From Chrysomallon squamiferum (Eukaryota > Mollusca > Gastropoda > Neomphalida > Peltospiridae), in assembly GCA_012295275.1 (NCBI GenBank), contig CM022667.1, positions 21,064,910-21,128,909 on the forward strand: DNA of 64,000 bases. Direction: 5' to 3'. Below the pieces are notes generated by a model that was given only the letters and a program-made list of their open reading frames with translations, made no database searches and was not told the origin of the DNA. The position numbers and the translations under genes were made by a program. Positions 37,081 to 48,661 of this stretch are shown piece after piece. Positions within the stretch are counted from its first letter, which is position 1, and the number at the start of each line of letters is the position of its first letter.

Positions 37081-37560
37081 GCATATTACAATTGTGAAAA
37101 TTAACTTGTATTATTTTATTTTATTGTTTGTTTGTGTGACAAATACAGATCCAGCATTAAACAAAACACACTGTGGTTATCGGTGTTGTACTTGTATCTG
37201 GTGTTTGGCTGGTGTGTATGTGTGTATGTGTGTGTGTGCTTTATTTGTGCTGTTTTTGTGTGTTTTGTATCTATTGTGTCTGTGACATGTGAGTCTTGTG
37301 TTTTGGAAATAGCACTACAGTGCTGTGCTATTGTATGTGTTTGAAATTTTGTTATTTGTCTCTGTGTGTATATGTCTGTATGTTCTGTGGTATGTTTCAT
37401 GTATGAGTGTCATTGTGCAGTTTATATGGTGTGTTTTTGTTGTTTTTTGGGGTAGTATATGTGGAGGTCATTTGTTTATCTGCAGTCTGTCTGCTTGTGT
37501 CTGTGTGTGATGTTTTCAGAGTGTTTGTTTTGTGTGTAGATGAGTGTTTATGATGTGGAG
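37081..37560. repeat. TG-rich low-complexity stretch
   Basis: GTGTGT-, TTTTGTGT- and CTGTGTGT-type sequence yields spurious open frames on both strands. It is similar to 21655-21965. Confidence 0.6.
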
Positions 37561-39460
37561 AAGTAACTTCACTGTCTAAACACCAGAGAGATATACCAGC
37601 AAGAACGACACCTCCTGGTAGAGATTCCCAGGCTGGATTGGTCAAAGGCTAGTGTCTAGGCCAGAATGTAGGAAGGGGGCATAATCCTAGTTAAATGCTA
37701 ATTCTGTCATGTGACAGTCCACAACAGAAACTTGAGAGATGATGCTCAGCCACTGGAGACCCGCCAGAGTGGAAGAATGATGGGTTCTATGACATAAGCT
37801 ACAGGAAATTCCAGGTTATGAAATCTATGGGATAAAGCTACTGGTGATAAAAAAAGTTATTAAAAACAACAAACTAAATTTGACACAATGGAATACTTAA
37901 GAAATCTCAAAAATAAAGACACATTTGACAATAAAACTTAACAACAGACATCTATCCTTGCTGTCAGTGGATATTAATGAAGAGAACACAACTATCACTG
38001 TGTGACTTTAACAGCCATTCACAAAATTTGGAATTAGATGTACTAGAAGACTGGCAGATAAATCAGCAGCACAAACTATTAAGTTGTTCTCAAGATCCTC
38101 CTACATGTTTTCTCAACAACCAGTGCAAACCTAGCTGTTGTTACAGACTTGCAGAGCTGAACTCAGTCAGTCAGTTGGAACCAGTAGCTTCAGAGTAATG
38201 AAACTTACAGTAGATGTCATGATGGAATTACAAAAAGGCAAACTGGTTTTACTCCAAACGGATAGATATCCATAGAGGCAATATTAATATAAAAAAAAAA
38301 TCATACAAATAAGATTGTCAAAGAATTCAATACACTCAATTCTCAAAACTGCAAAGGAAACCATGCAAAGAAGAGCAAGATGAAATTACACACCTTACAG
38401 CTGCAGAATCTAATGTCTAAAATAAATCAAGCCACAGAAATTGTGGAATAAAAGCCAACTGTTGAAGGCAACTATAGCTGAAGGCAATAATTGCAGACTC
38501 ATTTTTGCTTCTGTTGATACAACATGAACACCAAAAAATACCTTTATAAAGATCTTCAAAGCAAGTTGTATTAGTAGTTCAGTAAAATAAACATGGAGAG
38601 AGGCAACCATGATTCCATCTACATAAAGGGAAAAGATAGATGGCTACATATCCAGAAGTTTAACAAGATGTGTTAGAAGGTTGATGGAAAGAATGATCAA
38701 CAAACAGGCTGATACAGAAAAGCAGCAGCACATTTTCCCAACAGAAAATCAGATCACCTCTATATCACAAGAGACCGAAAAAGCATGCTAATGAAAAATA
38801 AAATCCCTGGAGGGAAGGATTAAGGCTAATAACACACCAATGTGGAATATCAGTAGATCTGCCAATATGTAACAAATACAATAAAACAAAAAATTAGAAG
38901 AGCCAAAATACATATGAAATTCATAAAGAATCTATAAGGATCATCCTGGTGCTTTTACTACATCACAAAAAAAAAAAAAAGATGTAGAATATGGAATTAC
39001 AAAAAGAAAAGAAGAAAACCAACAAACAACAAATCAAGATAAAAAGTTTCAAACACCAGGCATAATGATACAAAAATATTGATAAAGAACTCATGGATCA
39101 TAAGACAATCCCAATGCATTGTAGAATTTGTGCATGGAAAATGAACAACTTTCTAGACATTCAGGACACTGTACCAGGAATATTGTGAAAGAGAACCAAC
39201 ACAGATTAAGCAAGAATAGATTTTACTAGGATATATACATATCTACCATCAAGATCAGTGGAGGACACACAATGATCAAACTGCTGAAGAGCAAGTCTAA
39301 AATGGAGGTGTATTCATACAAACTGGACACATGGGGGAAATCACTTTGCCACTGAACAAGCACAATGCAGTGGATACCATCAGACTGCAAGAAATCAGGA
39401 AGACATACAAAGAGGAGGTAAAATGGGAAGACATCTGCATCTTCCCATAGAAACCTTTTT
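37560..39460 (+). mobile_element. Decayed I-group LINE (endonuclease, RT, RNase H)
   Basis: Three domain remnants appear in the expected order on the plus strand. At 37998-38120, CDFNSHSQNLELDVLEDWQI matches the GDFNAH motif of AP-type endonucleases, followed by a DPPTCF block. At about 38645-38790, TRCVRRLMERMINKQ and ENQITSISQETEKA match the RT region (usually ...KLLERMVN... and ...RSTEDQ...). At 39290-39450, GGVFIQTGHMGEITLPLNKH matches RNase H. Many stops and frame changes, with poly-A at 38967, show that it is long dead. The clade (I group, Nimb-like) is inferred from the RNase H and the endonuclease wording. Confidence 0.7.
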
Positions 39461-40345
39461 ATTGTGATGATTATTATCATTACAGTCATGACTACTTCTG
39501 CTGCTACTACTGTTATTATTATAATATTTTTATTAAGTGTGACATGAGTTATTATAAATCAAAAATCATTTTCACTTAGTCAAGCCTTCCTTCTTACCAG
39601 AAACAGAGGAAAGAAGTGTGGCCTTAAGACCTAAAGGATGAATGTTTCGCACTTAAAGAAACTTACAGTGTAGAGAAGAATTGGTTTCAGTTAGTGGGGT
39701 TCCTGTGTGAGTATGGTGTATTTGATTTGTTTTGTTTTCAAGTAAGACTAGTGTATATAGTTTATGTTGTAACTGTAGATTCAGTATATATGATCTACAT
39801 GGTGTCAGTCTGTTTTATGCATATGATGAAGTGTATGTTGTCTAATTGATTTGTATTCTTTTTTGATTTTTCTGTAAACTTAATCCTGTTGCCTTAATAA
39901 ATGAATGCTCAAGTTTCTAAAGGAAACTACTGTTTGTTGATCCTATAAAAAATTTAAATGCTCTGTCTATATTCAGTAATGTCTAATTACTGATAATAAA
40001 GGAAATTAATTTAACTAAATATTTATTGCATCATTACATCTAGACAAGCATTTTGTTTCTGTGCCTGTTGCTGAGATGTCAAATTCTCTGCACTAAATCC
40101 CGAGTTGACTCTTCCTGTGCCCAAGGCACTGTTTCCTGTTGATTCTGAAAGATGAAGAAGCAATGTATGAAATTTTAGGTTATATAAGAACATAATTATG
40201 AATAAAAAAATAAGAATAATAAAAAATATTTTCATACTGAACATGTCAAGTTTAGTATGTTTTACAAGAAGAAGTCCTGAATAAATAATTTATAAGTTCT
40301 CTCCATAGAAACCTTTTTATTATGATGATTATTATTATAATTACA
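39460..40345 (-). repeat. Repeat unit with terminal-exon-like open frame
   Basis: This is the fourth copy of the unit seen at 19850, 22080 and 36130. On the minus strand a strong acceptor (CTTCATCTTTCAG) near 40148 leads into a 42-codon open frame ending in TAA at 40023, beginning ESTGNSALGTGRVNSGFSAE. It is the most intact copy of the terminal exon-like piece. Whether any copy is transcribed is unknown. Confidence 0.45.
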
Positions 40346-41680
40346 ATCATGACTGGACTGGCTGTATCTCTGTAAAAGGATATAGTATATAAATTTTCAT
40401 TGATCAGTAACATATTTTGTTTTGTCTTCCATTTTATTTCTCCATTAACTTAACATTGTTCTCAAAATGGTTTTACTTATTAATTATATCAGGGTTAATT
40501 AATCAGTTTTAGGAATAACAATATAGTTATTTAAACGTACTAATTAATTTTGTTTTCATGCTTAAGTCAAATGTGTTCAACTGTATTTATCTTTTTTCTT
40601 TGATAAAGTAAAAGAAAATTGGTTAACAATTAATTAAATTTAAATATTTAAACTTTGTCTTCTTTGATGATTTTATTTGTATATGCTGGTAATTTTATAT
40701 AAATGTTTCATAAAGCATGCCTATTTTCTTGAAATTTTAAATGTTTAGTTAGGATAGTACAGAATCAATGTAATAATGGTTTATACACCAACAAACCTTG
40801 TAGTAATTTACATGCCAGCCTAATAGAGTTGTGAACAGAACAGTTGTACAAATTTGTAATTTGCTGTTATTAATATCTCTCTCTGATCTCAAAAAAAAAA
40901 GATAGATTTAATACAGGTGAAAGATATTTACAATATTAAACTGATTGAAGTTAAGAATATAAAAACCTTTAATAATTTTTATTATTAAAATTGTACGGGA
41001 AAAATAAAATTTGGACTAAAATTCTTCTAGGTAAGACAGTGAAATTCATTTAGAGCTGACAACAAAAATACTACTTGCATTTTATTTTATGTTTAGTTTA
41101 TTAATGAATATTATATTTTGTTGTAGGATCCTAGACAACAGATTCAGGTGGCCTCAGCCAGCACTTCAGAAAAGGTTCACTAGAGCACCAGAATGCTATA
41201 ACATCACAGTCTTCACTGTCCAGGGAAAGCTCAACTTTCAAAAGAAAATCTGTCTGAAATGTTATAACTTTAATCTAATTTGAATTTATATATGCTTTCT
41301 TTTAAATTTTGTTCTAACATGTTTTAAAACATGTATTTTGTGTTCTATTAGATTTAGGCAACATTTTTTTCATCTTACTACTCCAGAGTTAAAGAACAGA
41401 CTGGCATTTCTGAAGAGAAATAATTTTGAAAACTCGGTGATCTTTAAGAGACTGCATTGTCAATGTGATCAGAACATCCAGTGTACACATTGTACTTCAT
41501 AGCAGCTTGCACTGTTTTTATCATTGATATGTGCTTGGTTATTCTAATTTTTATCGCTGAAAGAGGAATGGAGATTCATCATTGCTGTGGAATGCCATCT
41601 TTTTTTGAAGAAAACAAAAATAACGTCATAGTGCCTAGAGGTGTTCATTCTTTTAATCATCTAATTTTTACATTATTTAA
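40346..41680. other. Mostly non-coding, unassigned
   Basis: A plus-strand acceptor-like TTGTTGTAG at 41118-41126 precedes a segment reading DPRQQIQVASASTSEKVH then a stop. This is too weak to call an exon. Otherwise AT-rich. Confidence 0.35.
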
Positions 41681-41684
41681 ATCA

Positions 41685-42680
41685 GTGGAAAATCAAGGGT
41701 TTGCTGGGGGTAATCAATGTAAATTATGTAATTAGGGATAATTAGAATTTTTAATAAAAAATATACAAAACCTTTTTTTTTCATTTTTATTTAAATCGGG
41801 GGAAATCTAGGGTTTGCTGGGGGTATTGAATGTAAATATAATTTGAAGACTAAGTAATAAGGGATATTTAGAATTTTTTATAAAATAACCAAAAAACCAC
41901 TAAAAAAACGGTTTCTTTATATAATTTATAACAGGGCAAAATCAGCAGTTTGCTGGGGGTAATCAGTGTAAATATAACTGAAAATTATGTAATTAGAAAT
42001 TTTTTTAAATAAAAAAACAAAAACAATTAACTTTTTTTTTCTTTATATTATTGAAATCAAGGGTTTCCTGGGGTTAATTATGAAAATATAATTGAAAATT
42101 ATATAATTATGGGTAATTAGAATGTTTTGCAAAAAAAAAAAAGAACAACCCTTTTTATCTTTATCTTATTTAAACAAGAAAATCAAGGGTTTGCTGGGGC
42201 TAATCAATGTAAGTATAAAACTATTTTATAACTGAAGATTATGGAATTAGTGGTAATTAGAATTTTCTATAAAAAAACAACAACAAAAAACAAATATTTT
42301 TTTCTTTATATTATTTAAATCAGGAGAAAATCAAGGGTTTGCTGGGGTAATCAGTCTCTAAATATATTTAAAATTATGTAATTAGGGGTAATTCGAATTT
42401 TTTTAATAAAAAAACAATAAAAGAAAAACACCAACATTTATTTTTCTTTAAAAAACAACAAAAAAATAAAATAATTTATCTTTTTTAATATTACTTAAAT
42501 CGGAGCAGACCAAGTGTTTCTGGGAGGAATCAGTGTAAATATAATTGAAGATCATGTAATTAGAATTTTTTATTTAAAATATTATTTAAATTGGGGCAAA
42601 CCCAGATTAAATTGGGGATAATCAATATAAATATAATTTAAGATTATGTAATTAGGGTAATTAGAATTTTTTTATAAGAA
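41685..42680 (+). repeat. Decayed tandem repeat, about 8 units of 90-175 bp
   Basis: The units share CAAGGGTTTGCTGGGGGTAA followed by a TGTAAATATAATTGAA segment, a TTATGTAATTAGGG segment and an A/T-rich tail. They start near 41690, 41806, 41944, 42057, 42182, 42332, 42508 and 42600. Spacer length varies through A- and T-tracts. No coding potential. Confidence 0.8.
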
Positions 42681-44016
42681 TACCCACATACCAAAACATT
42701 TTTTTTTTTTTTGACATTATTATTTTTTATATAGAAGAAACAGAAGAAACAAATGTAAAGAAAAACAGAAGCTGAATGACAATACAAAAAGAATGAAGAC
42801 CATGAAAAAAGAAAGAAATAAAATAAAAATATAATAATAATAAATATAAAACTAAGGAAGGAAACAAAGAAGAAATGAATGAAAAGTAACACAGCAATCA
42901 TTATCCATATAAGTATTATACACATTTAGCAGTAAAAAAAAATCAGTCACATATATATATTAACAATTATTCAGTAATTTCCACATAAAATTAACATCCA
43001 TTAAATAAAAAAAATTCAGCAATCTTTTCAACAATATTTATTGACCATCTGCAGAAATTTCAAAAACACTGTCATATAGTTAAAATATTGTAATTAATAA
43101 CATGATAAACTCATTACAATAGCATGAAATATTAGAATGACAAATAACTCTAATTCATTCTAGAGTCAACCATGAATATTATAATCTCCATTCACTGTTA
43201 TTTAAATGTTGTCACAATTTAAGTGTTTAAAATAAAAAAAATTATTTCAGTTTAAATCAGAAACATAAAGTGAAACATTTACCTGTTACACATGTATTGT
43301 AATGTGTTCAAACAGTTAATTTACTCTTTACAAAAACACAGGTACTCAGCACATTAACTATTAACAAAGTAGACTTGATATTCAACATGGAGTGGATTTG
43401 TAGACAGACACTGTAGACTGAGGATTACTTCTAACGAAACATAAAATTGAACATTTCCAAAATGTATTACTTTTACAAATAGTTTGGATAGTAAGTGTAA
43501 TAGTTCATGTGTGTACATATGTGTATATCTGCATGTCTGTATGTTTATCTATGTGTATGTGTATAAATATGTGTGTGACTGTGTTTGTGTATGTGTGTGG
43601 ATGGCACCGATAGCCTGTGTTTGTCACTGAGAACATTTATATTTAATTTAAATACAGTACATAGATAAACAATAACAGACAGACAGACAGTTATTCACTT
43701 GACAAATTTACTTTTGTTCTTTGTTTTTAAAGTGATTACTATTTTGTTAAATAATTTTACTTTATGACCAGATTAAAGAAGAGATCAGTTTCAGTAAAGC
43801 AGAATTCTTTGATAAATCAGTTACAGGTAAAAGTTTCACTTTCACATCAAATAAAGGATAATTGTAAACAGCAAACACAGGTATCAACGGTTGTGACATG
43901 TCAACATCAGTCAGTGTGTGTACAAGTGTGTTAGTGTCTGTGTCTACTATGTGTAGTCTTTTACTTTCTGTGTCTAGTACTAGTGTAAGTGATGTGTGGA
44001 CTAGTGTGTTTGTTTC
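42681..44016. other. Non-coding; short TG-rich stretch
   Basis: AT-rich with a TATGTGTG-type stretch at 43505-43600 and an A-rich stretch at 42700-42880. Probably includes the 3'UTR of the TRIM-type gene if the exon at 44017-44414 belongs to it. No other gene is seen. Confidence 0.45.
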
Positions 44017-44414
44017 TTAGTCACACACTGGACTATCACACTTTCCTTCACTGCAGGATGTAGCAACTAAACACATTTTATTGTGTCTCCCACAACTACC
44101 AAAATTAACACCCCAAGCATGTTTATTATTACCTATTCCAGTTTCCTCATCGCAGTGTCCCTGTACACAAACTCCAATCTGAGCTGCTATTTTATTCAGA
44201 ATTTTACTTTTCAAAATCTGACAGGTGATTTCACTTTGCCATAAGTAGCATTTGTTTTCTCTGAAATATGTGTCACCTGTTACTCCAAATATAACTTTCA
44301 TCCTGCCTTCATTTTGGGGTTTTTCTACAGATCTTTTGTTAACTAATTCCTTATTTTCATTAACACAACATTTCTCCCAGTTTAGTGTTTTTTCTGCAAA
44401 CTTCATTGTTGTCA
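44017..44414 (-). CDS. Cys-rich 3' exon, possible last exon of the TRIM-type gene
   Basis: After an acceptor TTTTGACAG on the minus strand there are 132 codons and a TAA. The product starts TTMKFAEKTLNWEKCCVNEN and ends with a Cys-rich part (GVCVQGHCDEE, WGVNFGSCGRHNK, ATSCSEGKCDSPVCD). I recognise no known domain. The small exon 44740-44815 upstream ends T|GTGAG, which joins this exon in frame if that exon is read NHRKQGNYSVCNLNLRVRG. In that reading the exon does not fit the phase of the first TRIM exon (47290), so one more exon or another upstream partner is needed. Confidence 0.5.
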
Positions 44415-44739
44415 CTGTCAAAATAAAATTTGTTGTTAAATATTTCGCTTTTACAAACTGCACTGTCCTTTATACAATTGTTAACAATCAAATACAATTT
44501 TAAAAATTATGTTTTTACACTTCAAAAATGAAAGTAAATAAATAAAATGTTTTATTAAAATAATTTATTTCTACATTTAAGTTTTATTATAATGTTCTTC
44601 TCTTTCAATATACACAACTGATAATTATATATATTTTTTTAAACATTTATTGTTATTATTATTGTTGTCTTTATCAATATTATCATCATGTATTCTCATC
44701 ATCATTATTATAAGTAAATAAATAAAAATTGTTACTCAC

Positions 44740-44815
44740 AGAAAATTTCTCTGTAGATTCCTCTGACTCGCAGGTTCAGGTTGCAAACAGAGTAGTTTCC
44801 TTGTTTTCGGTGATT
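44740..44815 (-). CDS. Small 76-nt candidate exon between TRIM body and 3' exon
   Basis: Bounded by TTACAG and TTTTCT|GTGAGT on the minus strand and open in the frame NHRKQGNYSVCNLNLRVRG. It is in phase with the exon at 44017-44414 but off by one base from the donor at 47290. Low to moderate support. Confidence 0.4.
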
Positions 44816-47242
44816 CTGTAATTATTGTTATTATTATTATTATTAATGTAGCAAATGTAAAATCAGAAATAATAGTAGTAGTGGTTTTACAAGAAAAATT
44901 AATGTTAAAACTTTTAATTATTTTTCTAACTTAGTAACTAGGAATAGCAGTGCGAAAAATAAAAATACTGAATGGCAGAATTATTAAAATACTAATTACC
45001 TAATTAAACTGATCTATACAAAATCTATAAATTCAGTCAAAATTAACTGTTAACAATGAACATATTGTCTCCATGTTCAAGTGTGGCTGCAACCAGACAG
45101 GACACGCGACTCGTTATTTTAAGTAGGTCAACTGATGCAAAAGTAAAATCTGCCGTAATAACTATAATAATAACTTATATTTAATGATCAAATTGCTGTA
45201 TATTTCCAAATTAACGTTGTAATCAATGTTAAATCATGAATGTACCTCGAAATTGTTTTATACACACAATAAAGTCTTATGCAATGACGAAGCTCGAAAT
45301 GCCACCGACATCAAATTTAATATTAATGAAAAATTATTATTTAAAATAACAAACTTTATAAGTTTTATTTTATTTTATTTTATTTTATTTTCGCATAATT
45401 TACGTTTGAACTTTAGATGCCTATTTAAAGTATTTAGTCATATTATTGTTTTTAAGGTGGTTAAAACGTTACAGCGTGCCACTTTAAAAAAAAAAAGAAA
45501 GAAAGAAAAAGATATGCCTAACAACTCTGAATAGCACATATAACTTTCTTGACACATGTACCTAGTTTTTTCAGTCTTAAGCAACATAAATATATAGTTT
45601 GTAAAAAAATTAATACACATACACATATAAACACACATCCGTGTGTGTGTGGGTGTTACTTAAAAGGACTACAAGCATTTGATTTTTAACCACAATTTTC
45701 TGCCATACACAAACTCGGCTAAAGCTTTGAGCCCACTCCAGAAAGGTATTGCAGGTACTAATCAGGGACAATAAAATGCCTTTAATCATGAGACTAAAGG
45801 CAATTAAAGGCGCAGGTGTGGTAACTTGGATATTTGATCAGAAATAAAAGCGTTTTCTTAGTTTTGTACTTGCTGCGATTTGACTGCAAACAAAAGTTAT
45901 TTATCATCCGATCATTATTAGTATTTTCTCCCATGGAGCTAATCAACACTTCAAGCAAAAATAAACAATCTTTTAAAAATCAATTATTGATACTTAAAAT
46001 AATAATAGTAAAAAATAACAAAGAATTAGAGTGATTAATTTTAATTCAGGAATCGTGTAAGAAATTTTGGATTCATCGAGTTTCATTCTCCGTTTATCGC
46101 GAGGATTTTGCAAACAAAATAATTGTCTGTGTTTTAAAGTAATATCATTTTCAGTAAGTTTAACAAACGCGAGTGGTAATCTAGCAGTCATGATTAACTT
46201 TCGGAGCTGAAGTGTTTGTCCTAAAACTGACCACATGACAGGCCGTTACTAAATTTAGCGCATAAATTTATTTGTACAAATCCTAATAGCAAATGTGGGT
46301 AATCTGCGACGCTTTTTCAAAGGATGCATATGCACAATTTGTATTAAACGAACAATTTCTCTTATAGATCTTACAGTAAATATAACTCATATTTGTAGCT
46401 GCATGTTTTACTCGTAGGTGTCTCTTACTCATCTCAATGGATACTGACTTTACTGCGGCCACGTTGTATATTTTCAGATATTGTAGGTCATTACAGTAAT
46501 GGTGATCTCTCCCCAACCCCGTCAGCCAACGATTTATAAATATAATACAATATTTTTATCAGGTTATTGGATGTTGGCCTACTTTTAAACTATAGGAATC
46601 CTATCTAGATAAATAATATAAATAAACAGAATAATAAAGGCATCAGTTATATACTATTTTTATTTTCATATTACCATGTTAATACCTGTACCCATATTAC
46701 CACATCAATAATTATGTTTGTATGGCAATTAACTTTCTACACAATTGAATAAAAAAACATTGGTTGAAAAAATCATGCCCTAACAGTAAAATCTGCCCTC
46801 TGAAAGAAACAACAACAACAATTAAGTTCGCTGGAATTTATTTATTTAAACGTTAGACTTAATCAGAATATAACAGCGGAGTCCAGATATTTTATAATTG
46901 TACTATATTCTTATACACTGTTATTAAATGAAACTGTACAGGAAAATAAAAGTAGTCAAGCTATTACTACACTGATAATGACAGCCAGTGTTGATAGTGT
47001 CGTGATGTGGCTGTAGTACAGTTGTTGCAATGACAATGTATGCTGTTTAGTTACGCGATTTTGGTGGCTTATTGATGGTGCTAAGTAGTTAAATGAATAA
47101 TAAAATTAGTATTATTAGAAAACAAATCATTATATTACTTAAAAACATGTTCATCCCCTGACGCCATTTATAGGATAGAAATTAAATAAATAAATAAATA
47201 AAAATTATCCGAACCCAAGAACCTGTTTCCCCGATATTCATA
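44816..47242. other. Intron or intergenic, no further exon recognised
   Basis: AT-rich, with a poly-A/GAAA stretch near 45485-45512. The stretch at 45990-46520 is less AT-rich with CpGs and open frames on the minus strand (45994-46236, 46283-46516) without conserved character. It could hide the missing phase-adjusting exon. Confidence 0.35.
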
Positions 47243-48661
47243 TTATTTTTCTTGATGTTTAAACAATAAAGAAAATATTTCTAACTCACCGTTTTCTCTG
47301 CTGTGAAACACAAACTGCTCCTCTTGTAGGTTTTCGCCGTTGATAGTGAGTGAGATTTTGTGCGGACCTGTCACCTCGGGCTTGAACGGGAAACTTCCAG
47401 TAATAGCAGAAACAGAAGTCAACGTTTGTTTTACAGCTGACTCGTTTCCTCCTGGCGGTTCGATAACAGCATCGATTTTTATATTTTCATCATCATCTTC
47501 TTCTAACAACGTCGTGTACGCGAGAACGTCGGAAACTTGCCCCTTTCCAACGTCAGACAACTGAATGTAGGGGCGGAACCGCGAGACGTTACACAAGGTT
47601 GCTGATCTGTCTAAGCTTCTTTCAACGCGTTTCAAAAACTTGAAATCTACATCAACATTTTCTATTTGCAGTTCAGGCAGTGAAAGTGACAAAGACTTTA
47701 TTTTGTTTTCGAGCCTTCCTGACGTCTGGATAAGGTCAGTCTCTGTAGCAAATTGAAATACCTTTTGGCAATAAAGAAAATGTTCATCGTTTAACTTTTC
47801 TGTCTTTTCTACAACTTCCAGCTGTTCATCTCTGTCAGATTTTTGTTTTCTTACATTGTACACTACGTCTTCCTTCATCTGTGTTGTGACGAGACAAATC
47901 TTGTTTACTATTGTCTTGTGCATTTCATCAATCTCATTTGAAAGATCGTGCTGTATTTTATCAAGAGTGTTCTTTTCTTCATTTAGTTTCTCTCTGTATG
48001 CTGCACACTGTTTTCTTGATTCAAGTAAATCACTCAAGGCAGTTTTGATTCGTTTTTTATGTTCATCGTAGACATCGTTCGACTTAGACAGCGTGTGATT
48101 CAAATGTTCCACAAGAATGCAGGACGAACAGGCAGCTAACGAACAAGTTTTGCAGAAAATATCTTTTTTCATATTGCTGTGTTGCTCGCAAATACCTCGG
48201 TGGTGGAAAAAGTCGCTTTCTGACAGTTCTGATATTGGAAAAGTCTTGTGATGTTGTAAAAGTGTAAAGTTTTTATGGAATTCAGAGCAAAACTCGCACA
48301 TCGGCTGAGAACAGTCGAGACAGTACAGAGTTGCCACAGAACTGTTGGGACACTTCTTGCACATAACCTTCTCTGTATTGTTTTTTAGTGCAATGTACTC
48401 AACAAGATTACAAACAGTTTTATTCTTAGGAAATGTTGCCTGAGTGCTGTTTTCAACAGGCCACGCTTTCTGACAGTTCGGACATGTTATATCTTGCGCT
48501 GATTTCTGCCAAAGTGCTTCCAAACACTGGTAACAAAAGGTGTGGTCACAAGGCAAAAGATGAGGCATTCTACCGGCGTCGTCAAAATATTCTAAACACG
48601 GTTCACAAATCACGAACTCGTTTTTTATTTCGAGCACAGGAATAGCAGCCGTTTCCGCCAT
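47243..48661 (-). CDS. TRIM-type RING/B-box E3 ligase with filamin-like repeat
   Basis: A 472-codon uninterrupted frame starts at the ATG at 48661 (MAETAAIPVLEIKNE). The RING is C3HC4: Cys19, Cys22, Cys38, His40, Cys43, Cys46, Cys60, Cys63. B-box 1 is about 101-138 (Cys101, 104, 114, 117, 122, 125 and His). B-box 2 is 158-189 (Cys158, His161, Cys170, Cys173, Cys178, Cys181, His186, His189). A coiled coil covers about 195-300, and about 370-455 resembles a filamin/Ig repeat (GPHKISLTINGENLQEEQFV). This is the plan of TRIM45/TRIM2-like proteins, which act as ubiquitin ligases. A strong donor (AACG|GTGAGTTAG) at 47290 suggests splicing there, giving 457 codons from this exon; without splicing it ends at 47243. 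No NHL domain is present in the exon. GC content is clearly above the surroundings, and an acceptor-like CTTCAG near 48708 suggests an upstream 5'UTR exon. Confidence 0.9.
   Translation of the reverse strand: MAETAAIPVLEIKNEFVICEPCLEYFDDAGRMPHLLPCDHTFCYQCLEALWQKSAQDITCPNCQKAWPVENSTQATFPKNKTVCNLVEYIALKNNTEKVMCKKCPNSSVATLYCLDCSQPMCEFCSEFHKNFTLLQHHKTFPISELSESDFFHHRGICEQHSNMKKDIFCKTCSLAACSSCILVEHLNHTLSKSNDVYDEHKKRIKTALSDLLESRKQCAAYREKLNEEKNTLDKIQHDLSNEIDEMHKTIVNKICLVTTQMKEDVVYNVRKQKSDRDEQLEVVEKTEKLNDEHFLYCQKVFQFATETDLIQTSGRLENKIKSLSLSLPELQIENVDVDFKFLKRVERSLDRSATLCNVSRFRPYIQLSDVGKGQVSDVLAYTTLLEEDDDENIKIDAVIEPPGGNESAVKQTLTSVSAITGSFPFKPEVTGPHKISLTINGENLQEEQFVFHSRENGELEIFSLLFKHQEK

Noticed and set aside
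47340-48645. Three plus-strand frames inside the TRIM exon
   Set aside because: Antisense shadows; the minus frame has RING and B-box motifs.
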